Positions 1 to 19,353 are shown, numbered from the stretch's first letter. The stretch is DNA of 64,000 nt from Amorphochlora amoebiformis (GCA_054601695.1 BAAHQB010000013.1:1-64000), one strand, 5' to 3'. Numbers and translations: made by a program. Notes: generated by a model not told the origin, from the letters alone.

Positions 1-1593
1 CACCCTAACCCTAACCCGACACCCTAACCCTAACCCTAACCCTAACCCGACACCCTAACCCTAACCCTAACCCGACACCCTAACCCTAACCCTAACCCTA
101 ACCCGACACCCTAACCCTAACCCGACACCCTAACCCGACACCCTAACCCGACACCCTAACCCGACACCCTAACCCTAACCCGACACCCTAACCCGACACC
201 CTAACCCGACACCCTAACCCTAACCCTAACCCTAACCCGACACCCTAACCCTAACCCTAACCCTAACCCTAATCCTAACCCTAACCCGACACCCTAACCC
301 TAACCCGACACCCTAACCCTAACCCTAATCCTAACCCTAACCCGACACCCTAACCCTAACCCGACACCCTAACCCTAACCCTAACCCGACACCCTAACCC
401 TAACCCGACACCCTAACCCTAACCCGACACCCTAACCCTAACCCGACACCCTAACCCTAACCCGACACCCTAACCCTAACCCTAACCCGACACCCTAACC
501 CTAACCCTAACCCGACACCCTAACCCTAACCCTAACCCGACACCCTAACCCTAACCCTAACCCGACACCCTAACCCGACACCCTAACCCGACACCCTAAC
601 CCGACACCCTAACCCGACACCCTAACCCGACACCCTAACCCGACACCCTAACCCGACACCCTAACCCGACACCCTAACCCGACACCCTAACCCGACACCC
701 TAACCCGACACCCTAACCCGACACCCTAACCCTAACCCGCCACCCTAACCCGACACCCTAACCCGACACCCTAACCCGACACCCTAACCCTAACCCGACA
801 CCCTAACCCGACACCCTAACCCGACACCCTAACCCGACACCCTAACCCGACACCCTAACCCGACACCCTAACCCTAACCCGACACCCTAACCCGACACCC
901 TAACCCTAACCCTAACCCTAACCCTAACCCGACACCCTAACCCGACACCCTAACCCGACACCCTAACCCGACACCCTAACCCGACATTCTAACCCTAACC
1001 CTAACCCTAACACCCTAACCCTAACCCGACACCCTAACCCGACACCCTAACCCTAACCCTAACCCGACACCCTAACCCTAACCCGACACCCTAACCCTAA
1101 CACCCTAACCCTAACCCTAACCCGACACCCTAACCCGACACCCTAACCCGACACCCTAACCCTAACCCGACACCCTAACCCGACACCCTAACCCGACACC
1201 CTAACCCGACACCCTAACCCGACACCCTAACCCGACACCCTAACCCGACACCCTAACCCGACACCCTAACCCGACACCCTAACCCTAACCCTAGCCCTAA
1301 CCCGACACCCTAACCCGACACCCTAACCCGACACCCTAACCCTAACCCGACACCCTAACCCGACACCCTAACCCGACACCCTAACCCTAACCCGACACCC
1401 TAACCCGACACCCTAACCCGACACCCTAACCCTAACCCGACACCCTAACCCGACACCCTAACCCTAACCCGACACCCTAACCCTAACCCTAACCCTAACC
1501 CGACACCCTAACCCTAACCCGACACCCTAACCCTAACCCGACACCCTAACCCGACACCCTAACCCGACACCCTAACCCGACACCCTAACCCGA
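1..1593. repeat. Terminal telomeric array, CCCTAA mixed with CCCGACA
   Basis: The stretch is built almost wholly from CCCTAA units interspersed with CCCGACA units, often alternating as CCCTAACCCGACA. CCCTAA on the left end of the + strand is the C-rich strand of a TTAGGG-type telomere, so the window starts at a chromosome end. The variant unit is present right up to base 1, so no pure CCCTAA cap is visible. A few point variants (CCCTAATCCTAA, CCCTAGCCC) occur. Confidence 0.95.
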
Positions 1594-2038
1594 TGTTGAA
1601 CGCCGAGGTCGCCTCACTCAAGAAAGCGTGACATAGGGTGATGTCACACCGTGACCGAGGGTGATGTCACACCGTGACATAGGGGTGACACACCGTGACG
1701 TGGGGCGATGTCACACCGTGACATGGCGTGATGTCACACCGTTACAGAAGATTCTAGAAGCGTGACATAGGCGTGACATATGCGTGACATACCCGTGACA
1801 TACCGTGATGTCACTCCCAGGTATGGTGGGTACTACGAAGTGACTGTGGAGTATTCGAGAAGTTCGAGAAAATATGTATTTAGGTAAATTTAGGATTCGA
1901 GAATATTCTAGTAGATTCGAATTCGAGAAATTCTTAGAAATTCGCAAAATGAAAATGTTCCATAAATTCAATAATTCATCAACAGAATTCAAAGTGACAA
2001 CAAGACAAAATCACTGAACCCTAGAGCAGCGAACCACA
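1594..2038 (+). repeat. 5' LTR of the retrotransposon
   Basis: This 445-bp TG...CA repeat has a 5' half made of short repeats of GTGACATAGGG and the near-palindrome TGTCACACCGTGACA. Its 3' half is rich in inverted GAA/TTC triplets. It should carry the element's promoter. The gag-pol ATG begins two bases after its last base, leaving no room for an ordinary primer-binding site. Confidence 0.95.
1747..1939 (+). promoter_or_regulatory. Heat-shock-element-like GAA/TTC arrays in the LTR
   Basis: Perfect three-unit arrays occur at 1747-1759 (GAA-nn-TTC-nn-GAA) and 1896-1908 (TTC-nn-GAA-nn-TTC). Two-unit TTC-nn-GAA pairs occur at 1854-1861 and 1922-1929, each followed by further imperfect units. Heat-shock factor binds alternating nGAAn pentamers with this spacing, so stress-induced transcription is inferred. 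The same arrays recur in the 3' LTR, offset by 5232. Confidence 0.4.
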
Positions 2039-2039
2039 A

Positions 2040-5000
2040 ATGGCTTCCACCACCATTGGAGAGCTGGCCGACCAACTCATAGTGGCCATTGAGTCGGAGG
2101 ACTACCGCGAGGTGATTGAAGGATTCAAGAACATCGGGATCTCGGAGCTTCGCCGATTGGTTCTACAGAAGAAACTCGTTGACCATTGGGGACCAACTAT
2201 CTTTCAGGCTACCTGCAGGAGTCTGGCCGATACTATACGGGTTCCGTCCGGGGTATTGACTCAGGGACAACAAAGACTGGTCGATTGGAGGAGAGCATTG
2301 GTCGACATGGGTGAGAGGACCCCCGAGGAAAAGAAAGGAGGAGATGCGAAGGAAGTAAAAGCTCAGCCGACCCAGGAAATCACGGTGGTGAACAGTAATA
2401 TTGCATCGGTCGAGATCGACGTCGACAGTTACGATGGAGAAGTTGGAGCGGCAACGGAATGGTGGCAAGGAGTAAAGCAAACTCTATTGGCTACTTACCC
2501 AGGAGCGGATAAACAACAATGGATGGCCGTCATCATCAAGTGTGTAAGGGATCATCCGAAGGTCAAGGATCGATTGAACGAGTTCATGATACGACATCGT
2601 GGGCGTGATGGCAAAATTGACGTGGAGGAGATGATGACCAGATTCACAAAATCATATGACGAGCATGGATTAAGGCCGAAGTACGAGCAATGGCTCAACT
2701 TGAAGCAAGGAGACATGAATATCAAGGACTTCGAAACAAAGTACAGGAAGACAATCCGACAATTAAAAGCTCTTGGACACGATATTGACGAAAAGCAAGC
2801 ATGGATGGACTTTAAGTTTAAGGTTAAGGCAGAATATCAAGTCATCCTTGAAAAGAAGAAGGATCGGATCAACTCAATTCAGGACGCAGTCAAGCATTTC
2901 CACCTAAAGGAAGTGGCAGAAGCAAAGAGCAAGAAGGAGAAAGGATTTACTACAAGTCAAATCAACGCGATGAGTACGAAGACGAGCAACTTTGGCAATA
3001 AACCTCCCGACGGAATGATGAGGACATACAGCGACGGAAAACTACGATGCGTTTACTGCAAGAAGACAGGACATGCGATCAAGACATGTTGGGATAAGCG
3101 AGATGGACGACCAAAGACTACGGTAAGGGATCGACTGAACCTTGAGCGAAGTTGGACGCGGGGCCAAGGACGCAGAGGCGGTCGAGGAAGAGGATTTGCA
3201 CGAGGAAGACGAGGACGCGGACGAGGACAAGGAAGAGGATGGTATTCAAAGAATATTGGCAATCTCTCCAAGGCTGTTCAAGGACTAGTGAGCTATTTAA
3301 AAGATGAACCCCAGGAGGAGGCAAAACCTGAAGACAAGTACTCGAAGCAACTGGACAAGGTTAAGGACCTAGCGAAGACTATCAATTTCATCGGACGAGG
3401 CAAACCAAAGGAGCGAAGGAAAGTGGCTGTCACGACTATTAAGATCAGCAACATCGACGAAGGCAAAACAAACAAGATGCGGATTGGACTTGTGAAAGCT
3501 CTATGGGATTCTGGTAACTTGGCAAGCAAAAGCTTTATCAACCAGAAGGCTATCAAGAGGAATGGACTGTGCAAGGATGTCAAGTATTCGAAGCAACAAC
3601 ATACAACTGCTGATGGTGAAACATCTTTCGAGAGCATTGGAACGATTAAACTACAACTACACTTCAAAGACAACATCATCGAAGAGGACTTCTACGTGGC
3701 TCCGGTGGCGCATGAGGCAATATTGGGATCACGACTCTTCGAGAGACTTGGTGCTATCTTGGATTTCTACAACGGAAGAATAACGCTGGCACGACTACGA
3801 CAACGAGGAAGGATGAGCCATATACCAATGGACAATCTACAAGACTGGATCAAAGATGTGGCTAACACAGAGGACGCTTACAAGCAACTACCAACGCCTG
3901 AAGAATATCAACAACGCTACCCAGGGAAGAATCTAAAGCAAATAATCGACACGCTGGAAAAGGAATATCAATACGACGATTGGACTCTACAACAAGGACG
4001 CGACTATATCAACAAACTACTGGATACACGATACAAGGAGATCACACAACCAAAGGAAAAGCCTTCAGCTAAAATACGACCTGTAAGGATCAGGATCAAG
4101 CCTGAATATCGAGATGTCATCGTTAACATTCCGGACAACGCACGACCTGACGAGGATTGGGACAAGATAGGATGGCAAGTCAATGAATGGCTAAAGCAAG
4201 GGAAAGTTGAACCAAGTATTTCACCCTACAACTCAAGGCACGTTCTAGCGAAGAAGCCTACATACCCTTATTTCCGATTGGCACAAGACTTGAGGAGGAT
4301 TAATCGAATGATTGAGCCTACACATTTCCCTATGCGGCGGATTGACGAGATGATCGAGGAGCTGGCCTACTGGAAAGTCAAATCATCTATGGACAAGATG
4401 GAGTCATACATGCAAGTCCCTGTGGAGAAAGAAAGCAGGAAATATCTGGCATTCAGCACAAGGGATGGCAAGTATCACTACTGTGTCCTACCCTACGGCC
4501 TGATTATCAGCGGAGACGAATTCACAAGCAGGAACATAGACCTCTACACGATGAACGGGATGTCTGTCCTACTATGGCGACACATCTACACCTACATCGA
4601 TGACGACTCTATCGGCAGCATGACCGTCCGTGGACACATTTTTCTGCTGGAGTGCATCTTCATGCAATTTCTGCAATATGGCGTAACGATTCGGGTGCCT
4701 AAATGTGTATTTCTGGTACACGACATCAAATGGTGCGGATACATCGTTGGATTCCGAACTATACGACCAAACCCGAAGAAGGCAGAAGCTATTGCAAACT
4801 GGCCGAAAACTCCCGAAAATCTCAAAGAACTGAGGAAATTCTTGGGCGCTTCAAGATGGATTTTGCGGCGATTCGACGTTGGATTTTCAAAAACTGCTGC
4901 GAAGCTTTCATCGGCTTATCGAAAGCCCAACGACAAGAAATCTTTCAAGAAGGTTTGGGAAGAGTATAAGCTACAACAACCCTACGAGGAGATCAAAGAG

Positions 5001-6863
5001 ATGTGCAAACAAGACTTAACAAACTCATGCTTCGATCCGGACTGCAAGGACACTGTGCTGATGTTCGATTGGTCTAAAGAAGGCATGGCCGCGGTACTAC
5101 TACAAAACGACAAGATCGTCAAGATTTGGTGCAAAGCCTGTACACCAACCGAATCACGATACAGCGCGACCAAAGGAGAATATACAGCGAAGACTCGAGC
5201 ATTTCGAGCTTTTCGACGGGAATTACTTTCATTACGACACCCTTGGATTGCTTTAACTGACCATCGACCTATCATCGCCATTGATCGAAGACTGGACGCT
5301 GACGACGGATACGGCAACCTACGAGCGGAGAACGAGGAATTCTTTGGAAAATACACTCTGGTGTATGTTCCTGGCGACCGTATGCTGGCGGACACTTGGA
5401 CAAGGATCTTCAAACACGAACCAAAGGACAATGAAGAAACAATATCGATAATTCAACCTGAGGACTTCAAACCTGACAAAGACGACATCGAAACTCTCAA
5501 GGAACGGAAGAAGAAATTTGGCATCAACTACAAGGAGCTGGACGAATACATCAACGTTACTACAGGATCTATTACAAGAAAATACGTACCAACGAGGACA
5601 AGACCACACCTACTTTACTACAATCACGCGAAAGACCACTGTGGCGAGAAGCTGTTAACCCAACGACTTAAAGACTACTACTGGCCTGGAAAGCGCGAGC
5701 ATCTACGGGACTTTCTCAAGAACTGTCGATGTTCGACTAACAAGGCAGCAACAGCAAGGACCGACGAATCTGAGACATCGAAGAAATATCGACGACCTAG
5801 GGCGAAGAAGAAGCACGACCTTATTTTCATTGACGTCTACACTTACAAAGGAATCAACTACTTAACCGCCATCGACGACGCAACAGGCGAAGGATATTGT
5901 CGACGAATTGGTGTCAAAGGAATGGCAAAGCGACAACCGGGACGATACAAGAACAAACTTCACCAGGAATATCTCATCATGGAGAGCTCATTTGGACAAA
6001 TCCCCAAAGAAGTACGATGCGACAACGAAGTATCTTTGACGACGCTTCCGGCGAACGTGCGACCGGGACCATCATATTGGCCTGCAGCACAAGGACGAGT
6101 GGAACGACTACATCGCGAACTGGCGAAATTGTGCAAGAATCTACAAACTACACCCGACAAAGCTATAAACCACTACAACGCTAACTCGTCACCGTCTGGG
6201 GGAGATGAAGAAGGACAAGACGGCGACGAAACGGAGGATGAATATGAGTATGACGGGCGCGAGCTCAAGAACGGCGACTTGGTTATGCTCAAGAGGATGA
6301 AACGGGAAAAGGAGGACTCTTTCTGGCACAAGATTGCTAAGGTAACGGAAAGGACAGGACGGAAGACTTACAACGTCTTTGACGGAAAGCACGTAACGAA
6401 CCGACACATCACACACCTCAAGAACTTCAAACTCGACGAGGCATCTCTACGTGAAACCAAAATCAACCCAAAATTCTACGAGGAGAAAAAGTGCGATCTA
6501 CGGTACAAGAATTACAAGATCAAGCTAACCGAAGACTGGAAAGACAAGACTATCTGGCTAGGATATCAAGGTTGGAGGAACATGGATCGTATCATCAAAG
6601 CTCTACGATCAAAGGACTACAAGAAGGTTTACATATTCAGTCCCGAGTTTCCTTTCGAGGCATGGTTTCGACAACTCAAGGACGACGACAACGTGGACTG
6701 GAAAGCAGCGGATCCAGAGGACGAGGAAACATTTTGGATCGACAAGGAAGGACGACAAGTGCGGACCGAGACTACAGCATGGTATATCTTCATCATCGAT
6801 CAAGAGTTCGGACGACCGGGGGAGATGTTGAACGCCGAGGTCGCCTCACTCAAGAAAGCGTGA
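2040..6863 (+). CDS. Gag-Pol polyprotein of Ty3/gypsy-type retrotransposon
   Basis: This 1607-codon frame encodes the structural and enzymatic proteins for reverse transcription and integration. Visible in order are: a gag region; a CCHC zinc knuckle (about residues 337-350, CVYCKKTGHAIKTC); a G/R-rich basic stretch of about 30 residues; an aspartic protease with DSG (about 489); a reverse transcriptase with YIDDD (about 851); RNase H with MFDWSKEG (about 1008); an integrase with an H-x3-H and CRC zinc site (about 1195-1235) and a DDE core (D about 1263, D about 1327, E about 1354); a GPY/F-like GDLVMLKR segment; and a C-terminal extension of about 170 residues that I do not recognise. Gag and pol share one frame with no shift. 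The last codons and the stop lie inside the 3' LTR. The ATG at 2040 is the first Met after the LTR. D-to-E spacing in the integrase is about 26 residues, against 35 in typical members. Confidence 0.93.
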   Translation: MASTTIGELADQLIVAIESEDYREVIEGFKNIGISELRRLVLQKKLVDHWGPTIFQATCRSLADTIRVPSGVLTQGQQRLVDWRRALVDMGERTPEEKKGGDAKEVKAQPTQEITVVNSNIASVEIDVDSYDGEVGAATEWWQGVKQTLLATYPGADKQQWMAVIIKCVRDHPKVKDRLNEFMIRHRGRDGKIDVEEMMTRFTKSYDEHGLRPKYEQWLNLKQGDMNIKDFETKYRKTIRQLKALGHDIDEKQAWMDFKFKVKAEYQVILEKKKDRINSIQDAVKHFHLKEVAEAKSKKEKGFTTSQINAMSTKTSNFGNKPPDGMMRTYSDGKLRCVYCKKTGHAIKTCWDKRDGRPKTTVRDRLNLERSWTRGQGRRGGRGRGFARGRRGRGRGQGRGWYSKNIGNLSKAVQGLVSYLKDEPQEEAKPEDKYSKQLDKVKDLAKTINFIGRGKPKERRKVAVTTIKISNIDEGKTNKMRIGLVKALWDSGNLASKSFINQKAIKRNGLCKDVKYSKQQHTTADGETSFESIGTIKLQLHFKDNIIEEDFYVAPVAHEAILGSRLFERLGAILDFYNGRITLARLRQRGRMSHIPMDNLQDWIKDVANTEDAYKQLPTPEEYQQRYPGKNLKQIIDTLEKEYQYDDWTLQQGRDYINKLLDTRYKEITQPKEKPSAKIRPVRIRIKPEYRDVIVNIPDNARPDEDWDKIGWQVNEWLKQGKVEPSISPYNSRHVLAKKPTYPYFRLAQDLRRINRMIEPTHFPMRRIDEMIEELAYWKVKSSMDKMESYMQVPVEKESRKYLAFSTRDGKYHYCVLPYGLIISGDEFTSRNIDLYTMNGMSVLLWRHIYTYIDDDSIGSMTVRGHIFLLECIFMQFLQYGVTIRVPKCVFLVHDIKWCGYIVGFRTIRPNPKKAEAIANWPKTPENLKELRKFLGASRWILRRFDVGFSKTAAKLSSAYRKPNDKKSFKKVWEEYKLQQPYEEIKEMCKQDLTNSCFDPDCKDTVLMFDWSKEGMAAVLLQNDKIVKIWCKACTPTESRYSATKGEYTAKTRAFRAFRRELLSLRHPWIALTDHRPIIAIDRRLDADDGYGNLRAENEEFFGKYTLVYVPGDRMLADTWTRIFKHEPKDNEETISIIQPEDFKPDKDDIETLKERKKKFGINYKELDEYINVTTGSITRKYVPTRTRPHLLYYNHAKDHCGEKLLTQRLKDYYWPGKREHLRDFLKNCRCSTNKAATARTDESETSKKYRRPRAKKKHDLIFIDVYTYKGINYLTAIDDATGEGYCRRIGVKGMAKRQPGRYKNKLHQEYLIMESSFGQIPKEVRCDNEVSLTTLPANVRPGPSYWPAAQGRVERLHRELAKLCKNLQTTPDKAINHYNANSSPSGGDEEGQDGDETEDEYEYDGRELKNGDLVMLKRMKREKEDSFWHKIAKVTERTGRKTYNVFDGKHVTNRHITHLKNFKLDEASLRETKINPKFYEEKKCDLRYKNYKIKLTEDWKDKTIWLGYQGWRNMDRIIKALRSKDYKKVYIFSPEFPFEAWFRQLKDDDNVDWKAADPEDEETFWIDKEGRQVRTETTAWYIFIIDQEFGRPGEMLNAEVASLKKA
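6818..6825 (+). other. Polypurine tract
   Basis: The purine run GGGGGAGA sits directly before the 3' LTR, the expected position of the plus-strand primer. It lies inside the gag-pol coding frame. Confidence 0.75.
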
Positions 6864-7270
6864 CATAGGGTGATGTCACACCGTGACCGAGGGTGATGTC
6901 ACACCGTGACATAGGGGTGACACACCGTGACGTGGGGCGATGTCGCACCGTGACATGGCGTGATGTCACACCGTTACAGAAGATTCTAGAAGCGTGACAT
7001 AGGCGTGACATATGCGTGACATACCCGTGACATACCGTGATGTCACTCCCAGGTATGGTGGGTACTACGAAGTGACTGTGGAGTATTCGAGAAGTTCGAG
7101 AAAATATGTATTTAGGTAAATTTAGGATTCGAGAATATTCTAGTAGATTCGAATTCGAGAAATTCTTAGAAATTCGCAAAATGAAAATGTTCCATAAATT
7201 CAATAATTCATCAACAGAATTCAAAGTGACAACAAGACAAAATCACTGAACCCTAGAGCAGCGAACCACA
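6826..7270 (+). repeat. 3' LTR of the retrotransposon
   Basis: This is a 445-bp direct repeat of 1594-2038 with one difference seen. Its first 38 bases encode the end of gag-pol (stop at 6861-6863). Confidence 0.95.
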
Positions 7271-7833
7271 CCGACACCCTAACCCGACACCCTAACCCGA
7301 CACCCTAACCCTAACCCGACACCCTAACCCTAACCCTAACCCGACACCCTAACCCTAACCCTAACCCGACACCCTAACCCTTACCCTAACCCGACACCCT
7401 AACCCTAACCCGACACCCTAACCCTAACCCGACACCCGACACCCTAACCCGACACCCTAACCCGACACCCTAACCCGACACCCTAACCCGACACCCTAAC
7501 CCGACACCCTAACCCTAACCCTAACCCGACACCCTAACCCTAACCCGACACCCTAACCCTAACCCGACACCCTAACCCGACACCCTAACCCGACACCCTA
7601 ACCCTAACCCGACACCCTAACCCGACACCCTAACCCGACACCCTAACCCTAACCCGACACCCTAACCCTAACCCGACACCCTAACCCTAACCCGACACCC
7701 TAACCCTAACCCTAACCCCGACACCCGACACCCTAACCCGACACCTACCCTAACCCTAACCGACACCCTAACCCGACATCCTAACTCGACACCCTAACCG
7801 GACACCCTGACCCGACACCCTAACGACACCCTA
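7271..7833. repeat. Inner telomeric array, increasingly degenerate
   Basis: The CCCTAA/CCCGACA array resumes after the element with the duplicated CCGA. It becomes irregular from about 7700 (units such as CCGACATCC, GGACACCCTGA), as expected at the proximal edge of a telomere. It ends near 7833, where AT-rich subtelomeric DNA begins. Confidence 0.9.
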
Positions 7834-7840
7834 TCTCTAA

Positions 7841-9295
<1,455 letters not shown>

Positions 9296-10179
9296 ATGGA
9301 ATCCACCCTCTCTTGAGGAAGTCAGCGCCTGCCTGAGATGAGAATCCCGTAGGGATCGCTCCCATAGTCTAAAAACACATGAACAACGCTTACACATGAG
9401 AGGAAAGAGAAGCAAGCGGGATGCTGTCAAGGGCTCACATTCTGTCCTCGGCGCTTTTGTTGACAAGTATGTATGTAGGCGGCAGAACCGTAAACCCCAG
9501 CCACAAACGCCCGCAACAAACCACAGGGCCCAACAGCACATATGGTGAGACACGCACACGGAAGTACCGGCAACAAAATGCGGGGATGAATGAGGAGAGA
9601 AACACAGTTGATAAGGAGAGAAATACAAGCACACAGCAGAGCACACAGGAGAGAATATAGAAGAGCACACAGACACAATTGGACAGTACGCAGACACAGT
9701 TTATGAGAAGAAAAGACTCATTCGAGAGTTTGAATGTTTATATTGTGTTTCTTGGTTTTGATTTGGGTGAGCATACACTTGCTGCGCCGGGGTAGGCTGA
9801 GTGCTGGCCTCGTGACTTGACGGGACGCAAGGGAAACAGAAACAAGAGTACAAATAAGTAAGCTAAACATTCATTCCCTTTCTTCTTACATTGTCAATTA
9901 ATTTTTACACACCTTTTTGGCGTCTCCACGGCGTCGTAGCTGCATCGGAAGCATCTCGATTTGAAGCCCGATTGGACGATTGGAACCTTACACGTGCCCA
10001 CCTGATTTTAATTTTTCGCGTATGGAGCCTGACTCCTGAGCGGGTGGGAGCTGTGAGTTAGGGATTTTGGAGGTGGGGGGGGCAATGCGAGGGGTGACAG
10101 TTGGTGTTCGTCGATTTTTGACGCTTGTGCTCATGTGCGGGTGCATTCACATCCATCTCACCACACACAAGGTCCCGAA
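9296..10179. other. Unique sequence upstream of the RD-repeat gene, no clear gene
   Basis: This is mixed-composition DNA with no (TA)n. A 79-codon + frame (9421-9660) and an overlapping - frame (9020-9697) are open, but neither shows a recognisable motif or a consistent splice pattern. It may hold the promoter or 5' exons of the downstream + gene. Confidence 0.4.
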
Positions 10180-17309
<7,130 letters not shown>

Positions 17310-17397
17310 GGATGGCTGTGAGTAACTATCTTTACTCTATCCCGCCTGCGTCCTCTCATGCGATTCAGATCGTTGTTAACCCCACTTGCTCTCCATG

Positions 17398-17835
17398 ACA
17401 ACCGCACAGATCATCACAAACACACAGATCATCACAATAATACAGATCATCACAACCACACAGATCATCATCACAACCACACAGATCATCATCACAACCA
17501 CACAGATCATCATCACAACCACACAGATCATCATCACAAGCACACAGATGATGATGACAAGCACACAGATGATGATGACAACCACACAGATGATGATGAC
17601 AACCACACAGATGATGATGACAACCACACAGATGATGATAACAACCACACAGATGATGATGACAAGCACACAGATGATGATGACAAGCACACAGATGATG
17701 ATGACAACCACACAGATGATGATGACAACCACACAGATGATGATGGCAACCACACAGATGATGATGACAACCACACAGATGATGATGACAACCACACAGA
17801 TGATGATGACAACCACACAGATGATGATAACAAGC
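17398..17835 (+). repeat. 21-bp minisatellite, about 20 copies
   Basis: Units of the form AACCACACAGATGATGATGAC shade from CATCATCAC to GATGATGAC variants from left to right. All frames stay open (for example the repeat HTDDDDN), but that follows from a unit length divisible by three, so I do not call it a gene. Confidence 0.85.
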
Positions 17836-17914
17836 ACTCACTGGCCCACTGGACAAGCACTGGCCCGCTGGACAACCATTGCTACACCGCCCACAACGCT
17901 GCGTTTAATATATA

Positions 17915-17916
17915 CC

Positions 17917-17953
<37 letters not shown>

Positions 17954-17968
17954 TGTATATATAGATAT

Positions 17969-18010
<42 letters not shown>

Positions 18011-18027
18011 AGTATATACATATGCAA

Positions 18028-18078
<51 letters not shown>

Positions 18079-18189
18079 GTACATATATATATATATGTAT
18101 ACGTATATGTATATTATGTATATGTATATGTATATAGGTATGTCATTGTACATTCCTATATATAATATATATTATATATATATATATAA

Positions 18190-18267
<78 letters not shown>

Positions 18268-18322
18268 TAATATATGTATATGTATGTGTATTTAGTATAT
18301 GGCTCTTTAAGCTTCTTCGTGT

Positions 18323-18375
<53 letters not shown>
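17915..18375. repeat. (TA)n tracts with short unique islands
   Basis: (TA)n blocks are separated by patches such as 18120-18170 and 18285-18325. No gene is seen. Confidence 0.85.
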
Positions 18376-18379
<4 letters not shown>

Positions 18380-18442
18380 GTATATAATTTACATATGATA
18401 TATTGTATGCATGTATATACACACACATATGTGTAAAATTAG

Positions 18443-19353
18443 GATTTGGAGGGCAGTTTGGGAGAGGGTTTGAGGAGCAAGACCAGGACCAAGACCAGGA
18501 CCAGGACCAGGACCAGGACCAGGACCAGGACCAGGACCAAGGCCAGGACCAGAACCAAGGCCAGGACCAGAACCAGGACAAGAACCAGGACCAGGACCAG
18601 GTTGGTTTGAGTTACCGTATGGAGCCTCATAGAATATTTGAGGATGAGGGAGGGTACGGGTATGGAAACGGATACGGATACGGAAACGGATACGGAAACG
18701 GATACGGAAACGGATACGGAAACGGAAAGGGTTATGGCAATAATGAGCACAAGACTGGGGGCCAAGCCCACGCCCACGGCCGCGGATACAGACACTTAAG
18801 TTGTAGATACGAGAGCGAGGGATACCTTGGGCAAGGCTACAGTGGGCAGGGGTTCGGGTTTGCGTACGAATCTGGAGAGCAGCGGTTTGAAGAGGGTGGC
18901 AAAAGAGGTCATGGGTTTGGAGGAGGAGCGTTTGAAGAGGCTGGGAAAAGAGGCCATCGCTTTGGAGGAGGACAGAGATTTGCGGACAGGGGGTACAGAG
19001 GCCAGGGGTACAGAGGCCAGGGGCACAGAGGCCAGGGGTACAGAGGCCAGGGGTACAGAGGCCAGGGGTACAGAGGCCAGGGGAACGAGCGGTACAGGGG
19101 CAGAGTTCGCGGACGGGTCGACTTACCCACTGTCGGTGAGGTCTGTGAGCCAAATCGTCGTTGGAGTCAAGAATATCGCCGATCCGAACATTCCGGTGCC
19201 ACAGGCGACCGCATATCCAAGACTAACAGACCGAGAGCCACACGCCCGCGCGTTCAGCGATCCAGATGGGAGCCCGGCCCAGGTACACCTCCAAATATCG
19301 CACCCTCGAAATATTGCACCCTCGAAATATCACTCCACGTTCTGACATTTTAA
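18443..19353 (+). CDS. Gly/Gln/Arg-rich low-complexity protein, candidate coding exon
   Basis: A clear acceptor (AAAATTAG) precedes a frame of about 300 codons that opens FGGQFGRGFEEQ. It continues with QD repeats (about 18480-18600), GYGN repeats (about 18655-18730), FGGG segments and a GYRGQ pentapeptide repeat (about 18990-19085), and ends in an R-rich tail with the stop at 19351. Composition resembles RGG/prion-like RNA-binding proteins, but no folded domain is visible. The start must lie in an upstream exon I did not find. A donor at about 19280 (CCAG/GTACAC) could end the exon earlier, and another frame is open over 19130-19280. The tandem repeats could also be non-coding minisatellites. 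Confidence 0.42.

Larger units (their letters stand above)
1594..7270 (+). mobile_element. Complete LTR retrotransposon, Ty3/gypsy order, in telomeric DNA
   Basis: Two 445-bp direct repeats (1594-2038 and 6826-7270), beginning TGTTGAACG and ending CGAACCACA, flank one long open frame. The 4 bp before the 5' LTR (1590-1593) and after the 3' LTR (7271-7274) are both CCGA, a target-site duplication inside the telomeric repeat. A purine tract, GGGGGAGA, abuts the 3' LTR. The domain order protease, reverse transcriptase, RNase H, integrase is that of Ty3/gypsy elements. The only LTR-LTR difference I found is A versus G near 1713/6945, which implies a very recent insertion. The intact frame suggests it could still be active. 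Confidence 0.95.

Noticed and set aside
2163-6803. Several antisense and alternative-frame ORFs of 60-150 codons inside gag-pol
   Set aside because: They are shadows of the long, motif-bearing gag-pol frame.
17358-18011. 217-codon frame of HTDHHHN/HTDDDDN repeats
   Set aside because: It coincides exactly with a 21-bp minisatellite that is open in several frames on both strands.
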